Below, one piece after another: positions 16,831-25,212 of a stretch of 41,722 nt of DNA. Within the stretch, counting starts at the first letter, position 1. Each line of letters begins with the position of its first letter. The stretch is from an uncultured Granulosicoccaceae bacterium (GTDB lineage: Bacteria > Pseudomonadota > Gammaproteobacteria > CALCKW01): contig CALAMQ010000046.1 in assembly GCA_937925815.1 (NCBI GenBank), forward strand, positions 1 through 41,722, read 5' to 3'. The notes beneath the pieces were generated by a model. The model had not been told where the DNA came from. It worked only from the letters and a program-made list of their open reading frames with translations, and did not search any database. The translations under genes were made by a program, and so were the position numbers.

Positions 16831-18276
16831 ATGTTTATGAACAACCGAACCGCCATGTTCAACCGCCGTCAGTTCCTCCAGGCGATGTCCTCGGTCGCCC
16901 TTGCCGGCTCCTCCTTGAGCGAATGGGGAAGCTCCGCGGCTTTTGCCAACACTGACCCAGACGACTACCGCGCACTGGTATGCGTGTTCATGCTCGGTGG
17001 TATGGACCACAACGACTTTGTCCTGCCCTACGACCAAAGCGAATACGACCAAATGCTGGCGGCGCGCCCAGGCATCATGGCCGCCCACGCCACAGAGTCT
17101 CACGGCCATTCTCGCAACCGTGATGCCCTGCTGCCGTTGACGCCGCTCGACAACCTCGCCACTGAAGGCCGCCAGTACGCCGTGCCACAGGAAATGGTTG
17201 AGATGCGAGACATGTTCGACAACGAGGAATTGCTGTTTGTTGGCAGTGTTGGGCCACTGATCGAACCGACCAACCGGCTGAGCTACGAGGCGCGGTCAGT
17301 CCGGTTGCCACCCTCATTGTTCTCGCACAACGACCAGCAAAACTATTGGCAAGGACTCGGCATTGAGGGCGCGCGCGTTGGCTGGGGCGGTCGTTTTGTC
17401 GACGCCTTGCGCAATCAGGGGCAGTTGGGCCAGGAGGACATGTTCGCGTCGATCAGCACCAGTGGCAACACGCTGTTTTCCTCAGGAGAAGAAACTGCTA
17501 TTTTCCAGCTCGGTTCCAACTCCATCAACGGGCCGGGCGTCGAGCATTTGCGTCACATTCTCGGTTACACCGACGAAATGGACACCGTGCGTGCACGCCT
17601 TGCCAACTACTTTCGCACAGACGCCTTCGGTGAATCACATAGGCTTGCAACCGACGCCCGGGCTTTGCAAACGCGCGCTCTGACTGCAATAGACCGGTTT
17701 GGCGGTGAGTACAACAACCTCATGCCTTTCACCACAAGCTTCCCAAGCGACAACTTTGGCAGGCAGTTCCAACGTGTGGCCAACGCCATTCGAGCGTCTA
17801 GAACACTCGGGGCCGCCCGACAAATCTACTTCATTGGTGTTGGTGGGTTCGACACCCATTCAAACCAAGCCCAGGACTTGCCGTGGCGACAGGCCTCACT
17901 CTCGCAAGGCCTTAACGCATTCCGCAATGCCCTGAATGAAATCTCGCTCTGGGACAATGTCACGGTGTTCAGTGGCGCAGATTTCGGGCGAACCCTGATT
18001 GGAAACGGCTCGGGCAGCGATCACGGTTGGGGCGCGCACCACTTCGTGGCCGGCGGCAGCGTACGCGGCCGACGCCTTGTCGGTCGCATGCCACAGCACA
18101 ACCCCGACGGCATGGAATACACCGAGTCTCGCGGCAGATTGATTCCAAGCGTGTCGATCGAACAGTACAGTGCAAGCTTGGGGAAATGGCTTGGGGTGGA
18201 CGACAACACGGTGAATCGCGTGTTGCCCAACCTTTCAAACTTTGTCGGTCAAGATCTCGACTTGTTTACAGTCTGA
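16831..18276 (+). CDS. DUF1501 family protein with twin-arginine-like signal
   Basis: 481 residues. The N-terminus has NRRQFLQ followed by a hydrophobic Ala/Leu segment and an AFA site near residue 38, a twin-arginine export signal. The mature part starts with a strand (ALVCVFMLGGMDHND) typical of DUF1501, which shares the alkaline phosphatase/sulfatase-like fold. Later segments include FIGVGGFDTHSNQ and VTVFSGADFGRT, then SGSDHGWGAHHFVAGG near the C-terminus, all conserved in the family. Substrate and role are unknown. It forms a two-gene operon with the upstream DUF1800 gene. ATG at 16831 and 16837 are both possible; AGGA at 16823 fits either. Confidence 0.9.
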   Translation: MFMNNRTAMFNRRQFLQAMSSVALAGSSLSEWGSSAAFANTDPDDYRALVCVFMLGGMDHNDFVLPYDQSEYDQMLAARPGIMAAHATESHGHSRNRDALLPLTPLDNLATEGRQYAVPQEMVEMRDMFDNEELLFVGSVGPLIEPTNRLSYEARSVRLPPSLFSHNDQQNYWQGLGIEGARVGWGGRFVDALRNQGQLGQEDMFASISTSGNTLFSSGEETAIFQLGSNSINGPGVEHLRHILGYTDEMDTVRARLANYFRTDAFGESHRLATDARALQTRALTAIDRFGGEYNNLMPFTTSFPSDNFGRQFQRVANAIRASRTLGAARQIYFIGVGGFDTHSNQAQDLPWRQASLSQGLNAFRNALNEISLWDNVTVFSGADFGRTLIGNGSGSDHGWGAHHFVAGGSVRGRRLVGRMPQHNPDGMEYTESRGRLIPSVSIEQYSASLGKWLGVDDNTVNRVLPNLSNFVGQDLDLFTV

Positions 18277-18290
18277 GCCAATGGGCCGTT

Positions 18291-18318
18291 CGCCGCCTCG
18301 GTTCAAATCGGGGCGGCG
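18291..18318. terminator. Bidirectional hairpin between convergent genes
   Basis: CGCCGCCTCG (18291-18300) pairs with CGGGGCGGCG (18309-18318) with one T-G wobble around an 8-base loop. It lies in the 26-base gap between the convergent DUF1501 and glycosylase genes and covers the last codons of the latter. It has no T tract, so intrinsic termination would be weak; it may instead protect transcript ends. Confidence 0.4.
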
Positions 18319-18797
18319 AGCGCTGTGCGAAGCCCCAGCCACTGATCGCACTTTTCCTCAAACGATTGAAGGGCATTCGCGGCACTGCTTGAAGGCAGCT
18401 CAAGCACCGACACCCCAGGTGACAGGCAGATGTGCTTGCGAAAGCTCGACGCGGCCTTCCTGCCGTTGAGGGCGATCAACCGAATACTGGGGTGCTCCTG
18501 CAACAAGCTCTCGATGTCGTTGGGCTGTTCAGCGCGGATAGCGCTGTCGAGGCTACCGTCACGCTCACAGCGCGCAAGCACATCCCACAGCGCAATCCCG
18601 TGCCGGTTAAGCATCGCGAGTCGATCTGTGTATTCACTGGGGGTCGACTCTTGCAGCACTGCCGACATCAAACGCCAGAACTGGTTTTGATGGTGCGCGT
18701 AGTAGGCACTCTGCTTTAACGAGCTCACACCCGGGATCGATCCCAATACCAAAACCCGCGGGTGCGCTGGGACAACGGGCGCGAAGCTCTCAATCAC
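18303..18797 (-). CDS. Hypoxanthine (deoxyinosine) DNA glycosylase, UDG superfamily family 6
   Basis: 164 residues. The N-terminal LGSIPGVSSLKQSAYYAHHQNQFW block is diagnostic of the hypoxanthine-DNA glycosylase branch of the uracil-DNA glycosylase superfamily. The HGIALWDVL strand and LPSSSAAN near the C-terminus match the motif 2 region. These enzymes remove deaminated adenine (hypoxanthine) from DNA and start base excision repair. The start overlaps the stop of the upstream Gfo/Idh/MocA gene by four bases, so they are translationally coupled although functionally unrelated. The length is normal for the family. Confidence 0.9.
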   Translation of the reverse strand: MIESFAPVVPAHPRVLVLGSIPGVSSLKQSAYYAHHQNQFWRLMSAVLQESTPSEYTDRLAMLNRHGIALWDVLARCERDGSLDSAIRAEQPNDIESLLQEHPSIRLIALNGRKAASSFRKHICLSPGVSVLELPSSSAANALQSFEEKCDQWLGLRTALAAPI

Positions 18798-19882
18798 AGT
18801 GCAACAGCCTCGCCGCGGTTTGCACTCTCTTGCGCGGCCATGCCCATGCGAACCGCTTGCAAGCCATCCTGCAACGACACTGCTGGCGCTGCACGTTCAC
18901 CGCGCACAAGCTCCAAAAAGCCTTGATGTTGATAAAAGGTTGAACCGTTGTGGTCTCCGACCGCAAGCAGTGCCGTGTCAACTGGCGTCGCTGTCTCGAT
19001 TGGGCCGGCGGGGTTCCTCGGACTTTCAATCACACGCGGCAAGGGCGCCGCACCCAGATGCGCCGGCCAAAAACGCGTTGGCCCAGGCACATGGCACTCC
19101 AGCTTGCCACGCGGCCCAATCACACTGACTTCTTCTTGGTACTTCGAGCCTTCAGCGAACATACACAACTCAAGCATGGCTCTAACACCGGAATCGAAAT
19201 CGACGATCACATAACCGTGATCCAGAATATCTGGCACCTCGCCATCGTACTGTTCGTCCAAGTGATTCACCGCTTGACCGGCACTCGCCATCACCCGCAC
19301 CGGCTCCGCTTTGGTCACCAGGCGCATAAGATCAAAAAAGTGGCAGCACTTTTCGACAAAGGTGCCGCCGCTGTAGCGGTTGAAACGGTTCCAGTCACCG
19401 ACCTTCTCAAGGAAGGGAAAGCGGTGCTCTCTGATGGTCATTAGCCGCACACCACCCGTGGCAGCATCAGCGCGCTCACACAGCATCGAAATGGGTGGCA
19501 TGTATCGGTATTCCATCGCAACCCAAAGTGGCGCGCCAAAGGATTTCGCCAACTGCTCTGCTTCGACAATGTCCGCCGGGTCTGTCAACAAAGGTTTTTC
19601 CACAAGCGTTGGCAGCGGTCGAATCTTCGCGATTTCCTGCAATTGGCTGATATGGCAAAAATTGGGCGAGGCGATGACCACACAATCCAAATTGGATACA
19701 GCGAGCAGCGCCTGAACAGACCCGACGCGCGCAGCGTCAGGTACGAGAGCGTTGGTACGTGCAGCCATGTCATCGTCCGGCTCGTAGAACGCGGTGACAC
19801 TGGTGTCGCCAAGCAGCAGAATGTTTTTGATGTGCTCGTGGCCCATCATTCCTGAACCTATCAAGCCGTAACGCGTTGTCAT
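18794..19882 (-). CDS. Gfo/Idh/MocA family NAD(P)-dependent protein
   Basis: 362 residues. The N-terminal Rossmann domain has GSGMMG (G9, G11, G14) for the dinucleotide and the VEKPL motif (E95, K96, P97). The C-terminal alpha/beta domain has EYRYMPP and the GGTFVEKCCHFFDL motif, where K178, H181 and D184 sit at the usual catalytic positions. Most relatives oxidise or epimerise sugars and inositols; one branch (GH188) are NAD-dependent sulfoquinovosidases that feed sulfoquinovose pathways. The gene is 79 bases downstream of the GntR regulator on the same strand and back to back with an SsuD-type monooxygenase operon. It therefore probably acts on the same substrate. Which activity it has cannot be read from the sequence alone. 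Confidence 0.88.
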   Translation of the reverse strand: MTTRYGLIGSGMMGHEHIKNILLLGDTSVTAFYEPDDDMAARTNALVPDAARVGSVQALLAVSNLDCVVIASPNFCHISQLQEIAKIRPLPTLVEKPLLTDPADIVEAEQLAKSFGAPLWVAMEYRYMPPISMLCERADAATGGVRLMTIREHRFPFLEKVGDWNRFNRYSGGTFVEKCCHFFDLMRLVTKAEPVRVMASAGQAVNHLDEQYDGEVPDILDHGYVIVDFDSGVRAMLELCMFAEGSKYQEEVSVIGPRGKLECHVPGPTRFWPAHLGAAPLPRVIESPRNPAGPIETATPVDTALLAVGDHNGSTFYQHQGFLELVRGERAAPAVSLQDGLQAVRMGMAAQESANRGEAVAL

Positions 19883-19961
19883 AAAGACCGTCTCTTTTCA
19901 AAGTCACAAAATGTGCGCAACACGCGGCACCCGAAATTGGTTGGCATAGGGTAAAGATGCG

Positions 19962-20696
19962 TCATGCCAAACGCTGCACATAAACAGCCTCATTGGGGTC
20001 AAACCAGGTGCGCGAGAATTCCACCGCATCACCGTCTGACGACCACGCCGTGCGTTCGATATAACCCGCGTGATCTCCATCAAACTCAACTGGCGACCAA
20101 CCCGGCAACGCCGACACGGACACCGAGTCTGTGGCACGGGTGATATGCAAACCGAGCTGCTCTTGGTAATCCCGGTAGAGCGCGTCCGTCAGGCGCACCG
20201 CATCGAGCCGCCCCGCCGCGCCGTCGAGCCAAATTTCTTCGACGGCAATCAAGGTGTCATCAAGCCAGCGCAGCCGCCGGATGCGCGTGCCGTTTTCATT
20301 CGCACCGCCCAACCGCACTGCCGCTGATTTTTTGCGGTACGACACCGAGACGATGGCGGCAGTTGGCAAACCTGGGCGCTGAGCGTGGCGTCGCTCCAAA
20401 CGGAACAAGGAGTACATCGCGTCTCGCTCTGCATCAAAGCGCACGTAGTTCCCAGAGCCCTGCACCCGCTGCAAACGCCCTTCAGACGCGAGCAGACCGA
20501 GCGCCTTGCGCAGTGTTCCAATGGAGGTACCGAGCTGCTGTGCCATTGCCCGTTCGGGCGGCAAGCGCTCTCCATCCACGAATCGGCCCTCCGCAATTTC
20601 ACGTGTCAACATACGTGCAATTTGCTGAAATTTGGGCAATTCACTGCCGTCAGTGTCGATTTTTTCTGATGCCGTCACAATAAATTGATATACCAT
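19962..20696 (-). CDS. GntR-family (HutC/UTRA) transcriptional regulator
   Basis: 244 residues. Residues about 15-85 form a winged helix-turn-helix (QIARMLTREIAEGRF, GERLPPERAMAQQLGTSIGTLRKALGLLASEGRLQRVQGSGNYV). Residues 95-244 form a UTRA ligand-binding domain of the HutC type, which commonly senses sugars or small acids. It lies between the leftward Gfo/Idh/MocA gene and the rightward monooxygenase/TRAP operon, 60 bases from the latter's start. It is therefore the likely local repressor of both arms and of itself. Two TTGATA direct repeats overlap its start codon. ATG at 20696 is used; a GTG six codons later is possible. Confidence 0.92.
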   Translation of the reverse strand: MVYQFIVTASEKIDTDGSELPKFQQIARMLTREIAEGRFVDGERLPPERAMAQQLGTSIGTLRKALGLLASEGRLQRVQGSGNYVRFDAERDAMYSLFRLERRHAQRPGLPTAAIVSVSYRKKSAAVRLGGANENGTRIRRLRWLDDTLIAVEEIWLDGAAGRLDAVRLTDALYRDYQEQLGLHITRATDSVSVSALPGWSPVEFDGDHAGYIERTAWSSDGDAVEFSRTWFDPNEAVYVQRLA

Positions 20697-20709
20697 TGAT
20701 ACCTATAGT
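20685..20709. promoter_or_regulatory. Candidate operator/promoter between GntR gene and monooxygenase operon
   Basis: TTGATA occurs twice, at 20685-20690 and 20696-20701, one helical turn apart and overlapping the GntR gene start. The second copy followed by TACGCT 17 bases later, or the TATAGT at 20704-20709, could serve as rightward promoter elements. The 60-base gap is A/T-rich compared with its surroundings. Direct repeats one turn apart suit a dimeric regulator, but GntR sites are more often inverted, so this is only a candidate. Confidence 0.35.
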
Positions 20710-20756
20710 GCTGAATGATACGCTAACTCGAAATACAACTCTAGGTTTGTGAGAAC

Positions 20757-21914
20757 ATGACTTCTGTCGTTCCTATCACGTCCCCCGATCTTCAGGGTGC
20801 CGAGGTCTCTTGGTTCGCGGCCCTGTGCGCAGATGACTACCGCCAGCTCGGCGTGCCCGATGGCACGCTGCGCTCGAGCTGGTCGCACTGCTCGACCATT
20901 GTTAAGCAAGCCGAACAACACGGTTTTCGCAATGTGCTCTGCCCGTCGTCCTACCAGGTTGGACAAGACACTTTAAGTTTCGTCGCCGGCTGCGCACCGA
21001 TCACAGACCGTATCAACCTGCTCGCGGCAATACGTTGTGGTGAGATGCAGCCAATCATGCTCGCGCGCACAGTGGCCACGCTGGATCACATGCTCGAGGG
21101 CCGCCTGACCCTGAACGTCATCAGTTCTGACTTCCCGGGTGAAAAGGCTGACAGCGAGCACCGCTACCAGCGGTCGCGCGAAGTGGTTGAAATTCTTAAA
21201 CAAGCCTGGACGCAAGACCACATCAACTACCAGGGTGAGGTCTACCAGTTCTCTGACGTCAGCACCGAACCCGCCAAGCCCTACCAAACAGGTGGTCCAC
21301 TGCTGTATTTCGGTGGCTATTCACCATCGGCCCTCGAGCTCTGTGGCCAGCACTGCGACGTCTACCTGATGTGGCCCGAGACCGAGACACAACTGGCCGA
21401 GCGCATGCAGGCGGTCAACAGCGTCGCCGAGCGCTACAACCGCACCTTGGACTACGGCCTGCGCGTTCACATGATTGTCCGCGAGACCGAAGCTGAAGCG
21501 CGAGAGTACGCCGACTATCTGGTCGCCAAACTCGACGACGACCAGGGCGAGGCCATTCGCAAGCGTGCACTCGATGCAACGTCACTCGGGGTGGCACGCC
21601 AATCGGCTGCTCGAGACAGTGCCGACGACGCGGGCTACACCGAGCCCAATCTGTGGACCGGTGTCGGCCGCGCCCGATCCGGTTGCGGCGCGGCGCTGGT
21701 TGGTTCGGCCGACCAGATCCTCGAGAAGCTCGCGCGCTACCGCAAGATGGGCATGCGCTCATTCATCCTCTCGGGTTACCCCCACCTTGAAGAAGCCGAC
21801 TACGTCGGCAAGCTCGTCATACCCGAACTGGAAACCTGCTCGTTGCCGCACGCATACGGGCGAGTTCCCGCAAACACACCTGCTACACCACTTGGCCTTG
21901 GAGAACGACGCTGA
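20757..21914 (+). CDS. SsuD-type FMNH2-dependent monooxygenase (alkanesulfonate/sulfosugar, SmoC-like context)
   Basis: 385 residues, TIM-barrel LLM flavin monooxygenase of the alkanesulfonate monooxygenase group. These enzymes use FMNH2 and O2 to split a C-S bond, giving an aldehyde and sulfite. Motifs shared with E. coli SsuD are YFGGYSPSALEL, RVHMIVRET (R236, H238 for SsuD R226, H228), PNLWTGVG with R307 (R297) and SGYPHLEEADYVG (Y341 for Y331). SsuD's Cys54 aligns here with Gly69. It begins an operon with an aldo/keto reductase and a flavin reductase, the same three enzyme types as SmoC/SmoB/SmoA of the sulfoquinovose monooxygenase pathway. A dialkylsulfone or another sulfonate substrate is the alternative. 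Confidence 0.9.
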   Translation: MTSVVPITSPDLQGAEVSWFAALCADDYRQLGVPDGTLRSSWSHCSTIVKQAEQHGFRNVLCPSSYQVGQDTLSFVAGCAPITDRINLLAAIRCGEMQPIMLARTVATLDHMLEGRLTLNVISSDFPGEKADSEHRYQRSREVVEILKQAWTQDHINYQGEVYQFSDVSTEPAKPYQTGGPLLYFGGYSPSALELCGQHCDVYLMWPETETQLAERMQAVNSVAERYNRTLDYGLRVHMIVRETEAEAREYADYLVAKLDDDQGEAIRKRALDATSLGVARQSAARDSADDAGYTEPNLWTGVGRARSGCGAALVGSADQILEKLARYRKMGMRSFILSGYPHLEEADYVGKLVIPELETCSLPHAYGRVPANTPATPLGLGERR

Positions 21915-22804
21915 TGCAACGGCGCACACTCAACGACACTTTCAATATCAGCCAGATTGTCTACGGACTCTGGCGCTTGACTGACGACAGCAACACATCC
22001 GTTGAGCACGTCACGGCCAAGATCAACACCTGCCTCGACCAAGGCATCACGACCATTGACCAAGCAGATATTTACGGTGACTACGGCTGCGAAGCCGTTT
22101 TTGGCGAGGCATTGAAAGCCAACCCAGGTTTGCGCGACAAGATTGAGATTGTCACCAAGTGCGACATCGTCGCGCCAATTGGCCGCTACAGCGACGCGCG
22201 CGTTAAGTACTACGACACCAGCCGCGATCACATCACGCAGTCGGTTGAGCACTCATTGCGTGCGATGCATACCGACCGAATTGATCTTCTTTTGATACAC
22301 CGCCCCGATCCACTCATGGATCACGGCGAAACCGGTGCCACGCTGGACGCGCTGGTCGCCTCCGGCAAGGTACGGCACGTCGGCGTGTCCAATTTCCGAC
22401 CTTGGGACTGGACGCTGTTGCAATCGGCGATGACATCAAAGCTCTGCACCAACCAAATTGAACTGTCACTGCACGCCCACGACGCCTTCACCAACGGTGA
22501 CATCGCATTTCACCAACAGCACAACACCGCGCTGATGGCGTGGTCGCCGCTTGCTGGTGGCTCACTGATGCAAAGTGGTCACCCGGTCAACGCAACGCTG
22601 AACCGGATCGCCTCAGAACAAGGCGTGGACCCAAGCTCTGTCGCAATCGCATGGTTGCTGGCGCACCCGGTTGGCATCGTACCGGTGCTCGGCACCAACT
22701 CCCTGCAACGCATCGCCAAGCTCGACGAAGCCTTGCGCGTGGAGATGGATCGCGTCACGTGGTATGAACTCTACACCGCAGCGTTGGGCTGGGAGGTTGC
22801 GTAG
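21914..22804 (+). CDS. Aldo/keto reductase (YdhF-like; candidate 6-oxo-sugar reductase)
   Basis: 296 residues. A (beta/alpha)8 NAD(P)H-dependent reductase with the tetrad D49, Y54 (DQADIYGDYG), K82 (VTKC) and H129 (LLIHRPDP). It closely follows the YdhF pattern (YGLWRLTD, GVSNF, MAWSPLAGG, PVLGT). The start overlaps the monooxygenase stop by one base (TGATG) with GGAG about ten bases upstream, so translation is coupled. After oxidative desulfonation the carbon becomes an aldehyde; in the sulfoquinovose monooxygenase pathway a reductase of this superfamily (SmoB/SquF) turns 6-oxo-glucose into glucose. That role fits here but the substrate is not proven. Confidence 0.9.
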   Translation: MQRRTLNDTFNISQIVYGLWRLTDDSNTSVEHVTAKINTCLDQGITTIDQADIYGDYGCEAVFGEALKANPGLRDKIEIVTKCDIVAPIGRYSDARVKYYDTSRDHITQSVEHSLRAMHTDRIDLLLIHRPDPLMDHGETGATLDALVASGKVRHVGVSNFRPWDWTLLQSAMTSKLCTNQIELSLHAHDAFTNGDIAFHQQHNTALMAWSPLAGGSLMQSGHPVNATLNRIASEQGVDPSSVAIAWLLAHPVGIVPVLGTNSLQRIAKLDEALRVEMDRVTWYELYTAALGWEVA

Positions 22805-23304
22805 TGACACAGCCGGCAACCCAAGCGGTAGACACTCGCGACCTGCGCAACGCCCTCGGGCGGTTTGCAACTGGCGTCACAGTCGTCACCGCCGTGACCC
22901 CGACCGGGCCGATCGGAATCACGGTCAACAGCTTTGCCTCGGTCTCATTGGAACCGGCCCTGGTGTCGTTCAGTCTCGCCAACGACGGCGGTCGGACCAA
23001 GGCCTTTCTGGACGCTGAGCACTACGCAATCCACGTGCTTGACGCTGAGCAACTCGACATGTGCTGGGCGTTCGTGAACGCCATCGACGCGTTTGAGAAC
23101 TGCGATCACGCAACCAATGCCCACGGCGTTCCAGTTATCAGCGGCGCGCTTGCCACGTTTGAGTGCCGACGCAGTGCAATCTACCCGGGCGGTGACCACA
23201 GCATCGTGCTCGCTGAAATCGACCGCTATCACTGGCGTGACGGTGACGCGCTGGGCTTTTTCGGCGGCAAGATGACCGCCATTCGGGCAGCCAACCTCCA
23301 ATGA
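22804..23304 (+). CDS. Flavin reductase (HpaC/NtaB/SmoA type)
   Basis: 166 residues, single split-barrel flavin reductase domain. The N-terminal LRNALGRFATGVTVVTA block, the GITVNSFASVSLEPALVSFSL block (FMN binding) and the C-terminal HSIVLAEI and LGFFGGKM segments are all family signatures. It supplies reduced FMN from NAD(P)H to the upstream SsuD-type monooxygenase. Translation starts at GTG 22804, overlapping the last base of the reductase stop, with GGGAGG ten bases upstream. The next gene overlaps its end by four bases, continuing a fully coupled operon. The family call is firm; nucleotide preference is not visible. Confidence 0.93.
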   Translation: MTQPATQAVDTRDLRNALGRFATGVTVVTAVTPTGPIGITVNSFASVSLEPALVSFSLANDGGRTKAFLDAEHYAIHVLDAEQLDMCWAFVNAIDAFENCDHATNAHGVPVISGALATFECRRSAIYPGGDHSIVLAEIDRYHWRDGDALGFFGGKMTAIRAANLQ

Positions 23305-23870
23305 TTGACACGGTCCTGCGGCCACTGTCGGCGACCAACAGCGCCCTGTTGCGAATCGGCCGCGCCATCGGTGCGTTTTTTGTCGCATTGATGGTGGTTG
23401 CCATCCTCGTTCAAGTGTTTTTTCGCTACGGCCTGAACAACGCACTGCCCTGGCCAGACGAAGCTGCGCGCTTTTGCATGCTGTGGATGACGGGTTTGAT
23501 GGCACCGACAGCGCTTAGAAACGGCGGCTTTGTCGCTATTGATAGCATCCAGAACGTGTTGCCAACTGTCGTTGGACGCGGCCTCAATCTGGTGCTGCTC
23601 AGTTTGTCGCTCGCGGTAATTCTGGTGGCACTCTCAATTGGCTGGGAAGAAGTGACAGGCTTCGGCGGCAGGTTCAAAACGGCATCACTGTACTTACCAA
23701 CATCCTGGCAATTTGACAGCTGGTTCCGCCTGCCTCGCTCGACCATGATGGCGTCCTTGCTGGTCGGCTTTGCACTGATGGCACTGGTCAATATTGAGCT
23801 GATCCTGCGCGCACTGAGTGGTCGCCAAGCGCATGTGATCGACGCCCAAACAGTTGGAGGAGCGGAGTAA
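23301..23870 (+). CDS. TRAP transporter small membrane subunit (DctQ)
   Basis: 189 residues with four hydrophobic segments (about 24-45, 57-76, 86-108, 150-172) and the DctQ signature region FFRYGLNNALPWPDEAARFCMLWMTGLMA, where the PWPDEAAR block is the conserved part. The start overlaps the flavin reductase stop as ATGA. Together with the DctM gene that follows and the DctP gene at 27.1 kb it forms a secondary transporter driven by a sodium gradient. Linkage to the monooxygenase operon implies that it imports the monooxygenase substrate. Sulfoquinovose monooxygenase clusters described in Agrobacterium use an ABC importer instead. Confidence 0.92.
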   Translation: MIDTVLRPLSATNSALLRIGRAIGAFFVALMVVAILVQVFFRYGLNNALPWPDEAARFCMLWMTGLMAPTALRNGGFVAIDSIQNVLPTVVGRGLNLVLLSLSLAVILVALSIGWEEVTGFGGRFKTASLYLPTSWQFDSWFRLPRSTMMASLLVGFALMALVNIELILRALSGRQAHVIDAQTVGGAE

Positions 23871-25159
23871 TGCTCATCTGGTTTTTACCGGTTTTTCTGC
23901 TGCTGCTGCTGCTTGGCATACCGGTGTTTTTTGGATTGATCGCCGCACCCGGTTTACTGCTTTTACTCGAGGGGCAAACACGCGACTTCACCCTGCTCTA
24001 CCGCAATGTCTACAACGGCATGGACAGCTTTCCTCTGATGGCGATTCCGTTCTTTATGCTCGCGGGCGAGCTCATGAACCGGGGCGGTATCACCATCCGT
24101 CTTGTGGAGTTTTCACAGGCGCTTATGGGTCACCTGCGCGGCGGCCTCGCGCACGTCAACGTGCTGTCATCGATGTTGTTTGCAGGTTTGTCCGGCAGCG
24201 CCGTGGCCGACACCTCAGCGCTCGGTTCCATGCTGATACCGGCAATGGAAAAGCAGGGATATACCCGGCGTTTCGCCGCCGCAATCACAGCGGCAAGCTC
24301 CGTGATCGGCCCGATCATTCCGCCGTCTGGAATCATGATCATTTACGCCTATGTCATGGGCGAGAGCGTCGCGGCACTCTTTCTCGCGGGCATCGTGCCG
24401 GGCATCTTAGTCGGGCTTGGCTTAATGCTGATGGTGAGCTGGCAAGCAGACCGCTACGACTTCCCCGTGGCCAGCCGCAAACACACGTGGCGCGAACGCG
24501 GCCAGGCAAGTCTGAAAGCCTTCTTCCCGTTGATGACGCCTGTGATCATCATCGGCGGCATTCTCGGCGGCGTGTTCACGCCGACTGAAGCCGCCGCTGT
24601 CGCGGTAGCCTGGGCGCTTGTAGTTAGCCTCTTTGTGATGCGCTCCATGCAGCTCAAGGACCTGCCAGAGGTCCTCACGCGCGCCGGCATCACGTCCGCG
24701 GTGGTGCTGTTGCTCGTGGGCGCAGCCATGGCGTTTAAAACCGTGGTGAGCCTGAGTCATGCGCCAGAGATTCTCGCTGACTTCATTCTCAATTTGACCG
24801 ACAACCCGTTGTTGTTGCTGTTGTTGATCAACTTGTTGCTGTTTGCTGTGGGCATGTTCTTGGATGCAGGGCCGGCCATTATCATCCTCGGCCCCATTCT
24901 CGGCCCGGTGTTCATCGACCTCGGCGTGCACCCGGTGCACTTCGCCATCATCATGAGCGTCAACCTCACAGTGGGACTCGCCACACCGCCGATGGGCTTG
25001 GTGTTGTTTGTGGCCTCCAGCGTGTCAAAGGAGCGCGTAGAGACCATCGCCCGCGCGATTCTGCCTTTCCTCGCCGTGGAAATTGCGGTGATCTTTTTGA
25101 TCACGTTTATTCCGGCGCTCTCGTTGACTATTCCGCGTTGGACAGGCTTCGTACAATGA
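23870..25159 (+). CDS. TRAP transporter large permease (DctM)
   Basis: 429 residues, about 12 membrane segments. DctM landmarks are PLMAIPFFMLAGELMNRGGI near residue 50, GLSGSAVADTSALGSMLIP near 107, SSVIGPIIPPSGIMIIYA, GGVFTPTEAAAVAVAWAL and the late GLATPPMGLVLFVASS block. It carries the elevator domain that translocates substrate with Na+. Its start shares the last base of the DctQ stop and has GGAGGAG eight bases upstream. The rest of the transporter, DctP, lies 2 kb downstream, separated by a Sel1 gene and a dihaem peroxidase gene, an unusual split. Confidence 0.96.
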   Translation: MLIWFLPVFLLLLLLGIPVFFGLIAAPGLLLLLEGQTRDFTLLYRNVYNGMDSFPLMAIPFFMLAGELMNRGGITIRLVEFSQALMGHLRGGLAHVNVLSSMLFAGLSGSAVADTSALGSMLIPAMEKQGYTRRFAAAITAASSVIGPIIPPSGIMIIYAYVMGESVAALFLAGIVPGILVGLGLMLMVSWQADRYDFPVASRKHTWRERGQASLKAFFPLMTPVIIIGGILGGVFTPTEAAAVAVAWALVVSLFVMRSMQLKDLPEVLTRAGITSAVVLLLVGAAMAFKTVVSLSHAPEILADFILNLTDNPLLLLLLINLLLFAVGMFLDAGPAIIILGPILGPVFIDLGVHPVHFAIIMSVNLTVGLATPPMGLVLFVASSVSKERVETIARAILPFLAVEIAVIFLITFIPALSLTIPRWTGFVQ

Positions 25160-25212
25160 CCCGCGTGCGCGCGACAGGCCTACGGCCATCCCGCGCACCG
25201 GCTGAGTTCAGC

